This document shows positions 56,158 to 64,000 of a stretch of DNA of 64,000 bases, piece by piece. The stretch covers positions 1,178,001 to 1,242,000 of the forward strand of contig OZ253445.1 of the NCBI GenBank assembly GCA_965261165.1, in the 5' to 3' direction. The notes beneath the pieces are model-generated. The model did no database searches. It was given only the letters and a program-made list of their open reading frames with translations, and was not told the origin of the DNA. The number at the start of each line of letters is the position of its first letter. The first letter of the stretch is position 1. The stretch comes from SMWN01 sp965261165 (lineage in GTDB: Bacteria; Pseudomonadota; Gammaproteobacteria; Eutrophobiales; Eutrophobiaceae). The position numbers and the translations under genes were made by a program.

Positions 56158-57612
56158 TTAGATTTGCAGGTCTTTTTCCAGTTTAAGCTCATGTTCTAAC
56201 AGGCTTATTCTAGCCGTGATGATTTCCCGTTGATAATAATCCAGTAAGCCATTTTTTTGGGTGTGAATTAGTTTGTCTATCGCCAGCTTGGTGTCGCCAG
56301 TCAGATGGTGATATTCTGCCTTGGCAATACCTGAGTTTGCCATCGATCCGCTTTGCGCCTCAGCCTGAGAGAGCAAATCGTAATAAGTGGGACCAGGATC
56401 ATGTCGTCGTCGATAGTGGGTTAATAGTTCACGTGCCTGACTCGGCTGTCGGGCATCAAGTAATGCTTTTGCATAGGCAAGCACAAGAGGTCTGTAATTG
56501 GGGTACAATTGATATGCTTCCTGGAAAATGTTCAGGGCTGCATCATAATCTCTTTTTTCTGATTCGATATTGGCAGCAGCAAGCATATAGGCAATACTAT
56601 CTTTATCACTACTTAATAAAGCCTTTAATTGTTCACGCGCTAGATTGTAGGCGCCGATATTTGTCAATGCCAAAACATAGCCGTAACGAACTGGAGCTCT
56701 GTTTTCTATGGGGGTAATTGCTAAACGACTTTTGAATTCTTTGACGGCATCTTCAGCATTTTTGTAACTATTAACTTCAATTTTTGCCCGTATCAATTCA
56801 TAACTTGTCGTGTTGGTGTAATTGACTGGCTCATACCTTGTCGCCCTGGCTTTTGATTCAGCGATGCGTGAAGTTGTAAGTGGATGGGTTCTGAGAAATT
56901 CAGGCGCGTTACCTGTGTAATATTCTGACTTTTGATGTAGACGTTCAAAGAATCCCGGCATGCCCTGTGGATCATAACCAGATCGGGCAAGTAACTGCAT
57001 ACCGACACTATCTGCTTCTTCTTCATTTGCGCGGGTAAAATTAATCTGCGCCTGAACCGCTGCGCCAGTGACAACAGTCAGGGCTGCTGCTGCTGCCTCT
57101 GGATTTGCGATACCGATGAGTATGGCACCAAGTAGAGCAGCCGTTCTTGGTAGATTAAATTGTCCAGCTTGCTCAAATTGTCTGGCCATATGTCGTTGAG
57201 TGACATGGGAGATTTCATGTGCCAAAACACCCGCCAGCTCACTTTCGTTTCGTGTATTCAGAATGGTGCCACTGTTTACACCGATGACACCACCGGGGGC
57301 AGCAAAGGCATTAATATCCGAGGCATCAACCACAAAAAAGGTAAATGCCAGGCTGTTGTTGTCACTATTGGCAGCTAATTTATAGCCGATAGATTCGATG
57401 TAACTCTCTACTTCAGGATCGCTAATAATCGTTGCAAATTTTCTGACGCTGCGCATAAATGCTTTGCCAAGGCGTCGTTCAAGCTCCGGTGATATGGCAC
57501 TACCTGATGAGTCACCAATATCAGGCAAATCGGGGACATTGGCAACATTGGCGGCCTGTACAATATTGCCTGTTAGCAGCAGGAATATCAGAATGTAATA
57601 ATGGAGCCTCAT
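56158..57612 (-). CDS. M48 metallopeptidase with TPR-like tail (BepA/YfgC-like)
   Basis: About 484 residues from ATG 57612: signal peptide (YYILIFLLLTGNIVQA), M48 peptidase with zinc motif AHEISHVTQRH and third ligand in NEEEADSVGMQLL, then a helical TPR-like C-terminal half (YMLAAANIESEKRDYDAALN). Matches BepA, a periplasmic quality-control protease for outer-membrane proteins such as LptD. An upstream in-frame ATG at 57642 exists but adds ten residues before the signal. Confidence 0.88.
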   Translation of the reverse strand: MRLHYYILIFLLLTGNIVQAANVANVPDLPDIGDSSGSAISPELERRLGKAFMRSVRKFATIISDPEVESYIESIGYKLAANSDNNSLAFTFFVVDASDINAFAAPGGVIGVNSGTILNTRNESELAGVLAHEISHVTQRHMARQFEQAGQFNLPRTAALLGAILIGIANPEAAAAALTVVTGAAVQAQINFTRANEEEADSVGMQLLARSGYDPQGMPGFFERLHQKSEYYTGNAPEFLRTHPLTTSRIAESKARATRYEPVNYTNTTSYELIRAKIEVNSYKNAEDAVKEFKSRLAITPIENRAPVRYGYVLALTNIGAYNLAREQLKALLSSDKDSIAYMLAAANIESEKRDYDAALNIFQEAYQLYPNYRPLVLAYAKALLDARQPSQARELLTHYRRRHDPGPTYYDLLSQAEAQSGSMANSGIAKAEYHHLTGDTKLAIDKLIHTQKNGLLDYYQREIITARISLLEHELKLEKDLQI

Positions 57613-57748
57613 AATAAGCTTGGCATTCTTTTTGTTACACAAGTTTTGGATTAAATTTGTGTTTAGATTCTATCACAAGAATAATACGCCCATAATCTCC
57701 ATGAATTTAGAGAATTTGGAGAAATATATAGGAAGCTGTGAGTATTAA

Positions 57749-59014
57749 ATGAGCGAAAGAAAGAAAGCATTTTATGCGCAATCAGGCGGGGTTACCTCTG
57801 TGATTAATGCCACGGCCTGTGGCGTAATTGAAACCGCACGGAGTCATGCAGACAAGATTGGACATGTCTATGCGGGACGCAATGGTATTGTTGGTGCGCT
57901 GACTGAAGATCTGATTCATACGGGTAAAGAACCTGATGAGGCAATAGCGGCATTACGTCATACACCATCCGGTGCCTTTGGTTCCTGCCGTTACAAGCTG
58001 AAGGGTCTTGAAGAAAGTAAGGCTGAATATGAACGATTGATCGAAGTCTTTAAGGCGCATGATATTGGCTATTTTTTCTACAATGGGGGTGGTGATTCCG
58101 CTGACACCTGTCACAAGATCTCCCAGCTTTCAGAAAAGATGGGTTTTCCCATGCAAACAATTCATATTCCGAAAACGGTAGATAATGATTTGCCGATTAC
58201 AGATAACTGTCCAGGTTTTGGCTCGGTTGCCAAATATATTGCTATCTCAATCCGCGAGGCTTCCTACGACGTGTTGTCCATGGCCAAGACTTCAACCAAG
58301 GTTTTTGTTATCGAGGTGATGGGTCGTCATGCAGGATGGATTGCCGCGGCTGGCGGACTTGCCGCGGATGAGGATAATGATATTCCAATTGTGATTTTGT
58401 TTCCGGAAGTTGAGTTTAATCAAGAAGTATTTTTAGCTAGGGTAGAAGCGAATGTTGAAAGCTATGGTTACTGTACGGTGGTTGTCTCTGAGGGTGCACG
58501 GTGGCCAGATGGAAAATTTCTGTCAGAGCAAGATGCGCGGGATTCATTTGGTCATGCCCAACTAGGTGGCGCTGCGCCTGTTGTCGCCAATATGATCAAG
58601 AATGCCCATGGCTATAAATATCATTGGGCGGTGGCAGATTATTTGCAACGTTCTGCTAGGCACATTGCTTCAGAAACGGATGTAGAACAGGCTTACGCGC
58701 TTGGTAAAGCAGCAGTTGAAATGGCGATTGCCGGTGAGAATGCCATTATGCCCACGGTGGTTCGTATCTCGGACGATCCCTATATGTGGGAGATTGGTAA
58801 AGCGAATCTGGCAGATGTTGCCAATGTCGAGAAGATGATGCCGAGTGAATACATTAGTGAAGATAGTTTTGGGATTACCGATGCCTGTCGGCGTTATTTA
58901 ACGCCGCTGATTGAGGGGGAGGATTATCCACCTTATGAGAAGGGGATGCCGAAGTATGTGAGGTTGAAGAATGAGGCGGTGGTTAAGAAGTTGAAGTCTG
59001 AGTTTAAAATTTAG
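57749..59014 (+). CDS. Pyrophosphate-dependent 6-phosphofructokinase
   Basis: Phosphorylates fructose-6-phosphate with PPi, reversibly, in glycolysis or gluconeogenesis. 421 residues. The donor loop reads YNGGGDSADT and the substrate motif PKTVDNDLPIT, with a lysine in place of the glycine of ATP enzymes (PGTID), which marks PPi use. Homologous forms occur in methanotrophs. The last base of its TAG stop is the first G of the adjacent IS1595-type element. Confidence 0.88.
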   Translation: MSERKKAFYAQSGGVTSVINATACGVIETARSHADKIGHVYAGRNGIVGALTEDLIHTGKEPDEAIAALRHTPSGAFGSCRYKLKGLEESKAEYERLIEVFKAHDIGYFFYNGGGDSADTCHKISQLSEKMGFPMQTIHIPKTVDNDLPITDNCPGFGSVAKYIAISIREASYDVLSMAKTSTKVFVIEVMGRHAGWIAAAGGLAADEDNDIPIVILFPEVEFNQEVFLARVEANVESYGYCTVVVSEGARWPDGKFLSEQDARDSFGHAQLGGAAPVVANMIKNAHGYKYHWAVADYLQRSARHIASETDVEQAYALGKAAVEMAIAGENAIMPTVVRISDDPYMWEIGKANLADVANVEKMMPSEYISEDSFGITDACRRYLTPLIEGEDYPPYEKGMPKYVRLKNEAVVKKLKSEFKI

Positions 59015-59731
59015 GGGCTGTCCTAGATAACTAGGTTAAATACGCTCTAACCCATTGCCTTAATTGCCATAATTGAGATATTGGGTCACTGTTGTTAAAA
59101 CGCCACTCACATTCCTTCAAAAACAATCCAAAATGCGTCTTGGGAACGCCGTTGAATTTCCGCATATGACGCTTCGCCTGGTTCCAAAAGTTCTCGATCC
59201 CGTTAAGGTGATTGCGCTTGTCTGCAAAGAGCTTGGAGTGGTTAATACGATGGTGCTTAAAGTCGCTAACATCCAGCACATTATAACCCGCCCAGCAATC
59301 AGAATAGACGATGCTGCCAGCGATTATCTTACGCTCAATAATGGGCATCCGGGTCGCCGAAGAAGCATCTGGAATGACCTTCGTATAGACCTTTCCTCCC
59401 CGCTTCAATAAGCCAAACACGGGGATTTTGCCCGCTGCTCCTCGACCTCGCTTACCTTTGCCAACACCACCAAAATAAGACTCGTCCACTTCAATTTCTC
59501 CGTCAAAAACCGCATGACTTTCTTGCTCAAGTTCATCGGCAATAATCTCGCGCAACCGATGATAAAAATAGGCTGATGTCGTCTTGTTGACTCCAACCAT
59601 TGATGCCGCAGTTCGTGCTGTTGAGCCAGACACAAAATGTTGAATAAGACGACCCTGTTTATAGCGACTTAAACGACTCTTTCTCATACTTCCCATAATA
59701 ACACCTTTGATGTGTTATCTAGGACAGCCCC
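59014..59731. mobile_element. IS1595-family insertion sequence
   Basis: About 718 bases bounded by an 18-bp perfect inverted repeat, GGGGCTGTCCTAGATAAC at 59014-59031 and its complement at 59714-59731. The element carries one intact transposase gene on the minus strand. I see no matching direct repeat in the flanks (AAAATTTA on the left, CCTTAATT on the right), so the original target duplication may be lost. Its left tip forms the end of the PPi-PFK stop codon, and its right tip adjoins the 60-bp repeat. Confidence 0.88.
59031..59696 (-). CDS. IS1595-family transposase (ISXO2-like)
   Basis: 221 residues, intact. DDE-like residues appear in VDESYFGGVGKGKRGRG, VYSDCWAGYNVL and NGIENFWNQAKRHMRKFNG, the ISXO2 pattern; the C-terminus ends ECEWRFNNSDP. 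No stop, shift or missing motif seen, so it may still be active. Confidence 0.92.
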   Translation of the reverse strand: MGSMRKSRLSRYKQGRLIQHFVSGSTARTAASMVGVNKTTSAYFYHRLREIIADELEQESHAVFDGEIEVDESYFGGVGKGKRGRGAAGKIPVFGLLKRGGKVYTKVIPDASSATRMPIIERKIIAGSIVYSDCWAGYNVLDVSDFKHHRINHSKLFADKRNHLNGIENFWNQAKRHMRKFNGVPKTHFGLFLKECEWRFNNSDPISQLWQLRQWVRAYLT

Positions 59732-59733
59732 CC

Positions 59734-59784
59734 TTAATTTTTACCTGTTTCGGTAGAATTTAGTGTGGATTATGCAAGGGTCTC
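59734..59784 (+). repeat. 60-bp IS-terminus-like repeat, copy B
   Basis: 51 bases ending GCAAGGGTCTC, same orientation as copy A at 4486-4543 and inverted relative to copy C at 62161-62220. Its left part is missing, replaced by the IS1595-family element three bases away. It lies about 155 bases upstream of dxs; the spacer (59785-59939) is AT-rich with no gene but probably carries the dxs promoter. Confidence 0.7.
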
Positions 59785-59939
59785 TGTTTATTAATCAATT
59801 ATAATTTCCCTATACTCAATCAATTCCTTGCAAGGAAAATGGGGCAACTACATAATGCAAGGCTTTCCCTAATATAAGTTTGTGATGAGTTTAAGTAACA
59901 GTTAAAAAAACAGGCCAAGAATTAGATCAAGAATCAGTT

Positions 59940-61826
59940 ATGATAATCAGTTACCCTTTATTGGATAATATCAACAGCCCAGCTGACCTGCGTAAGTTGC
60001 CAGAGTCAGATTTAGAAATATTGTCAAAAGAACTCAGGAAATTCCTGCTCCACTCTGTCAGTCAAAGTGGCGGTCATTTTGCCGCAGGGCTGGGCACAAT
60101 TGAACTCACGATTGCACTTCATCGCATATACAACACGCCTGACGATAATCTGGTCTGGGATGTCGGCCATCAGGCATATCCCCATAAAATCTTGACGGGT
60201 CGAAAAGATCAGATGCACACCATTCGCCAATGGAATGGCGTGTCACCTTTCCTTAAACGCGCAGAAAGTGAATACGATGCCTTTGGTGTAGGTCATTCGA
60301 GTACCTCGATCAGTGCGGCATTGGGAATGGCAATTGCAGCCAGACAAATAGGCAGCCAAAGAAAATCAGTGGCCATTATTGGTGATGGCGGTTTGACGGC
60401 TGGCATGGCCTTCGAGGCGATGAACCATGCAGGCGATGTGGGTGCTGACGTACTGGTTATTTTGAACGACAATAATATGGCGATTTCGCCAAACGTGGGC
60501 GCTCTCTCTAACCGATTTGCCCAGATCCTTTCAGGAAAGCTCTATAAAACAGTAAAAGATGGCAGCAAAAAAATCCTTTCCAGAGTGCCAAATGTACTAG
60601 ATATCGCCCGTTATGCAGAAGAGTATATAAAAAGATTATTGACACCAGGTATTTTGTTTGAGGAATTTGGATTTAATTACGTAGGTCCGATTGATGGACA
60701 TGATCTGCCGACCCTGATTTCGACCCTGAAAGGTATTCGTGAATTAAAGGGGCCTCAATTTCTTCACATCATTACCAAAAAAGGCAAAGGTTATGCCCCA
60801 GCGGAAGCCGAACCGATTAAATATCATGGTGTGAGCGCATTTGATCCTGTGAAAGGCATTGTGCCTTCTGAAAAACTATCAGCCCCCACCTACAGCAAGA
60901 TATTTGGTGATTGGATTAATGATATCAGCGAAATGGATGAGCGCGTGGTTGCCATTACACCAGCAATGCGCGAGGGCTCTGGTTTGGTTGAATATGAACA
61001 AAATTTTCCTGAGCGTTATTTTGATGTCGGCATCGCAGAACAGCATAGTGTCACCCTTGCAGCGGGCATGGCCTGTGAGGGTTTGAAACCTGTTGTTGCT
61101 ATTTATTCGACATTTCTACAACGTGCTTATGACCAATTAATCCATGATGTGGTTGTACAAAATCTTCCTGTGCTATTCGCTATCGACCGAGCTGGTTGCG
61201 TCGGTGCCGATGGGCCAACCCATAATGGCAATTATGATATCTCATTTATGCGTTGTCTGCCGAACATGGTAATCATGACGCCTGCAGACGAAAATGAGTG
61301 TAGGCAAATGCTCTATACTGGGATTAAGACCGATGGTCCAGCCTCGGTACGATATCCAAGAGGTGGTGGCCCGGGTGTTGAAGTAGAGAAAGAAATGATA
61401 GCGCTACCCATTGGCAAGGCTGAAATACGATCTCAAGGTAAATGCATTGCAATCCTTGCATTCGGGGTGGTATTGGAGTTTGCGCAAGCTGCTGGCGATC
61501 AACTTGGAGCAACAGTTGTTAACATGCGTTTTGTTAAACCTATTGATGAAGAGCTAATCCTAAAAATGGCTGCGACTTATGATTTGGTAGTCACAGTAGA
61601 AGAAAATGTGGTTCAAGGTGGTGCAGGTGAAGCAGTGAATCAAGTTTTTGCCGAGAATGGTGTTGTGCAGGCAATTGTAAATTATGGCCTACCTGATCGG
61701 CTAATCCAGCATGGCTCCAGAGATGATATGCTCAATGATGTTGGCATGAATAAGGAAGGTTTAATAGAATTTATTCAGCATCATCTGGGCGAGCAAAAAC
61801 AGAGCACCAAGATTAAAAGCATTTAG
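59940..61826 (+). CDS. dxs: 1-deoxy-D-xylulose-5-phosphate synthase
   Basis: Thiamine-diphosphate enzyme starting the MEP isoprenoid pathway, supplying the hopanoids made by neighbours. 628 residues; SGGHFAAGLG, TDP motif GDGGLTAGMAFEAMNHAGD ending NDNNMAIS, catalytic glutamate in GIAEQHSVTLAAG. The ispA/xseB partners common next to dxs are absent. Both sides carry inward-facing copies of the 60-bp repeat. Confidence 0.96.
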   Translation: MIISYPLLDNINSPADLRKLPESDLEILSKELRKFLLHSVSQSGGHFAAGLGTIELTIALHRIYNTPDDNLVWDVGHQAYPHKILTGRKDQMHTIRQWNGVSPFLKRAESEYDAFGVGHSSTSISAALGMAIAARQIGSQRKSVAIIGDGGLTAGMAFEAMNHAGDVGADVLVILNDNNMAISPNVGALSNRFAQILSGKLYKTVKDGSKKILSRVPNVLDIARYAEEYIKRLLTPGILFEEFGFNYVGPIDGHDLPTLISTLKGIRELKGPQFLHIITKKGKGYAPAEAEPIKYHGVSAFDPVKGIVPSEKLSAPTYSKIFGDWINDISEMDERVVAITPAMREGSGLVEYEQNFPERYFDVGIAEQHSVTLAAGMACEGLKPVVAIYSTFLQRAYDQLIHDVVVQNLPVLFAIDRAGCVGADGPTHNGNYDISFMRCLPNMVIMTPADENECRQMLYTGIKTDGPASVRYPRGGGPGVEVEKEMIALPIGKAEIRSQGKCIAILAFGVVLEFAQAAGDQLGATVVNMRFVKPIDEELILKMAATYDLVVTVEENVVQGGAGEAVNQVFAENGVVQAIVNYGLPDRLIQHGSRDDMLNDVGMNKEGLIEFIQHHLGEQKQSTKIKSI

Positions 61827-62160
61827 ACAATACCTGAGGATACTCTGATTAAGGCGGACAGTCTGAGATAATGCTAACTTTCAAGAATAATTGATAATAA
61901 GATGTACTAAACTACCTTGGTTGCAATCAATTGTGCTCGTTATTAAGTCAAAAAAACCATTTAGGATCAAAAGACGTTAAAACCTCTGAATCATTTGACT
62001 GAATATTTTCCAAACTGCACCTAGAAAATGTTAATACATCTTTTAATCAAATCTTCCTTAATAATTAACTATGAAAGTTATCGGCGTGTCACGCTGGTGA
62101 TTTTCAGCCAGATTATAAATAAGGTAATGTGATAAAGGTCTCAATAACTATAAATATAGT
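61827..62160. other. Intergenic region after dxs, AT-rich, no gene
   Basis: No ORF or RNA gene recognised. A hairpin with GGTCTCA (62137-62143) and TGAGACC (62160-62166) plus inner CTATA/TATAG spans the left tip of repeat copy C, suggesting a head-to-head junction or structured IS end. The rest, 61827-62136, shows no repeat or promoter I can support. Confidence 0.4.
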
Positions 62161-62220
62161 GAGACCCTTGCATAATCCACACTAAATTCTACCGAAACAG
62201 GTAAAATTAAGACCATTCTA
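62161..62220 (-). repeat. 60-bp IS-terminus-like repeat, copy C
   Basis: Begins GAGACCCTTGCATAATCCAC and is the reverse complement of copies A and B with a few differences. It faces copy B across dxs. The flank beyond 62220 differs from the flanks of the other copies. Confidence 0.7.
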
Positions 62221-62350
62221 TTGTGTCTGAATGCTCGATAATGGATAAGTAATAACTAAAACACGCTCATTGAGGGGTTTTATGCTATTGCTGTGACGAT
62301 TAAAGGAGAATTCTCGCAAAATGAAACTGTTTCATACAAACTTTATAAAT

Positions 62351-62425
62351 TAATGCTATTGCCTATACGTCTTATTCAGTGGTTTTGAATGATGTGAAGG
62401 TCTCACATATTTCTTAATCATTGAA
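62351..62425. repeat. Divergent relative of the 8949-9026 remnant
   Basis: Shares the order TAATGCT, CCT(A/G)TA, GTGG(T/C)TTTGAATG and TTAATC with 8949-9026 at roughly 70 percent by eye. It lies in the 400-base gap before the protease gene; 62221-62350 and 62426-62632 otherwise show nothing recognisable. Confidence 0.4.
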
Positions 62426-62632
62426 AAATGATCTGCAAACCCCATCTAGCATACTTAAAGTTAAACTTAATAATAGGAAAAATTGTAAGGGTGTCGCTTC
62501 TTTTCTTGAATACTATTAACCTTAAAATTTTACAGGCCGTTGGGACAAATATGAACTTTATGCAGGGATACAATTCCTAAGCTCACGACGCACAAAATAT
62601 TATTTTTGAAAATTTTAATTTAGGTGATTTTG

Positions 62633-64000
62633 ATGAACAAAAGAACAATAAGCTTGGCTCCGAGTATAGTATTGGGTAATTTATTAATATTTTTATTGAG
62701 CCTGACCAGTTCATCTGTGCAGGCTGCATTGCCAATCAATGCAGATGGCAAACAGTTACCAAGCCTGGCACCCATGTTGACTCAGGTCACACCCGCTGTT
62801 GTCAATATCGCAACAGAAGGCAAGGTTCAGGTCAGGTTAAATCCTCTCTTTTCAGATCCATTCTTTCGTCGTTTTTTTAATGTCCCAGATCAACCTGTAG
62901 AACGGAAAACTCAAAGCTTAGGTTCAGGTGTGATTGTCGACGCCAAACGAGGATTGGTGCTCACTAATAACCATGTGATCGCCAATGCAGTACAGATCAC
63001 TGTGACATTGCGTGACGGTAGGCAATTAGAAGCTGAATTAGTTGGTACAGATCCAGAGACGGATATTGCTGTGATCAAAATCCCTGCAGAAGATATTGTG
63101 GATATTAAAACAACGGATTCAGATGAACTCAGAGTAGGTGATTTTGTGGTTGCTATAGGCAACCCATTTGGTCTGGGGCAAACTGTTACCTCAGGTATTG
63201 TCAGTGCGCTTAGTCGCAGTGGTTTAGGTATAGAAGGTTATGAAGATTTTATTCAAACTGATGCCTCTATTAATCCGGGGAATTCTGGCGGTGCTTTGGT
63301 CAATTTACGGGGTGAGTTAATAGGTATTAATACAGCAATCTTTTCACAAAGTGGTGGAAACATCGGTATCGGTTTTGCCATCCCGATTAATCTGGCGCTG
63401 CAGATTACGGAACAGTTACTGGGAAAAGGTAAAGTACAGCGTGGTTTTCTTGGCTTTTCTGTACAGGACTTGACGCCTGCTCTGATTGAGGCATTTGGTC
63501 TGAAGCAAAATAGGGGAGCGGTGATTACCAGTGTTGAAGATGACTCCCCTGCGGGTAAGGCCGGGCTTCAGCCTGGAGATATACTAATAAAAATAAATGG
63601 TCGTGATGTTAAAAATTCAGGTGATGTGCATAATCTTTTTGGTCTGTTGATAATTGGAGATCAGGTGGTTTTTGATATTTTGCGTGCAGGTAAAGGCAAG
63701 AAAATAACCACGATAGTTACTGCAGAAAAAGAAACAGTTGTTTCGCCAGTTGCGATCAATAAGCGTTTGGAAGGTGTGACAATTAATGAACTCGCAGAAA
63801 AACATCATTCTTACGGAAAAATCAGAGGTGTTTATGTTGTCGGAGTACGAAGGGGTAGCTCGGCATGGAGTAGTGGCTTGAGAAAAGGAGATGTGATTAC
63901 TTCAGTAAATCGTCAGGCAGTAAGAAACGTACCGGTATTTATTAAACTCGTGAATGGAAAAGACCAGCCTTTATTGTTGAGAATTCTGAGAGGAAATACA
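62633..64000 (+). CDS. degQ: DegQ/Do-type serine endoprotease (3' end outside window)
   Basis: At least 456 residues before the window edge. Signal peptide (about 1-32, ending VQAALP), trypsin-like domain with catalytic His in TNNHVI, Asp in TDIAVIK and Ser in NPGNSGGALVN, PDZ1 (GFLGFSVQDL, AGLQPGDILIKING) and most of PDZ2 (SGLRKGDVITSVNRQ). The length and absence of a Q-linker insertion suggest DegQ rather than DegP. Periplasmic quality-control protease/chaperone; adjacent to no partner. ATG has a weak AGGTGA site. Slightly incomplete at the C-terminus. Confidence 0.92.
   Translation, partial: MNKRTISLAPSIVLGNLLIFLLSLTSSSVQAALPINADGKQLPSLAPMLTQVTPAVVNIATEGKVQVRLNPLFSDPFFRRFFNVPDQPVERKTQSLGSGVIVDAKRGLVLTNNHVIANAVQITVTLRDGRQLEAELVGTDPETDIAVIKIPAEDIVDIKTTDSDELRVGDFVVAIGNPFGLGQTVTSGIVSALSRSGLGIEGYEDFIQTDASINPGNSGGALVNLRGELIGINTAIFSQSGGNIGIGFAIPINLALQITEQLLGKGKVQRGFLGFSVQDLTPALIEAFGLKQNRGAVITSVEDDSPAGKAGLQPGDILIKINGRDVKNSGDVHNLFGLLIIGDQVVFDILRAGKGKKITTIVTAEKETVVSPVAINKRLEGVTINELAEKHHSYGKIRGVYVVGVRRGSSAWSSGLRKGDVITSVNRQAVRNVPVFIKLVNGKDQPLLLRILRGNT

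Noticed and set aside
1..64000. CRISPR arrays, rRNA genes or phage modules
   Set aside because: No regularly spaced direct repeats, rRNA-like sequence or phage structural genes were found; recurring sequences trace to IS or palindromic elements.

Overview
This window is a piece of a gammaproteobacterial chromosome that includes the replication-origin neighbourhood. The evidence is the classical divergent block gyrB-recF-dnaN-dnaA | rpmH-rnpA-yidD-yidC-mnmE (about 14.5-24.8 kb), an lpt/kds lipopolysaccharide cluster in enterobacterial gene order, a Pseudomonas-like amgK-murU pair and the bioBFHCD operon. A TAT-exported SoxY with SoxZ points to reduced-sulfur oxidation, hpnH and an HpnB-like transferase point to hopanoid synthesis, and a PPi-type phosphofructokinase resembles those of methanotrophs and methylotrophs. 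I read this as a free-living or symbiotic sulfur-oxidising or C1-using gammaproteobacterium of moderate-to-low GC; the genus cannot be fixed from the sequence alone.

Layout. 0-4.4 kb: lysA (5' end outside the window) and the sulfate-activation genes cysD and cysNC. 4.5-8.9 kb: a decapitated rapZ followed by a short PTS phosphorelay (mannose-type EIIA, HPr, EI) and the Mg2+ channel mgtE. 9.1-13.6 kb: a tightly packed biotin operon read leftwards. 13.7-24.8 kb: comF, then the origin-flanking genes with DnaA boxes on both sides of dnaA. 24.8-31.3 kb: envelope glycan genes (a frameshifted GT9, another GT9, two GT4 enzymes, an O-antigen-ligase-like protein, an ELM1-like protein and a small zinc-finger protein). 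31.3-34.4 kb: ilvE, a rhodanese and a membrane-anchored C13 (legumain/caspase-clan) peptidase. 34.4-41.4 kb: leftward polA, hisA-hisF-hisI-hisE and tatABC, with a small MITE-like insertion between hisF and hisI. 41.6-48.3 kb: a DUF2782-like protein, lptB-lptA-lptC-kdsC-kdsD-yrbG and the divergent amgK-murU.

48.3-55.3 kb is the accessory, scarred part. It holds two inverted copies of a broken IS5-like transposase around an HsdR-N-type nuclease gene, scraps of a large Ig-repeat or autotransporter-like surface protein, REP/BIME-like palindromes, an intact hpnH-hpnB pair, and two copies of a decayed integrase-type transposase, one of which looks like a deletion derivative of the other. 55.3-64 kb returns to housekeeping genes: soxYZ, an M48 peptidase with TPR-like tail, PPi-PFK with an IS1595-family element abutting its stop codon, dxs, and a DegQ/Do-type protease that runs off the right edge.

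A roughly 60-bp repeat that looks like an IS terminus occurs three times: at the broken 5' end of rapZ, and on both sides of dxs with tips facing inward. Together with the separation of lptB from the rapZ-PTS block (neighbours in many gammaproteobacteria), this suggests the window has been rearranged by insertion elements. No CRISPR array, rRNA or convincing tRNA gene was seen. The strongest candidates for something less well described are the nuclease island at 48.4-50.6 kb and the five-helix C13 peptidase at 33.0-34.4 kb.
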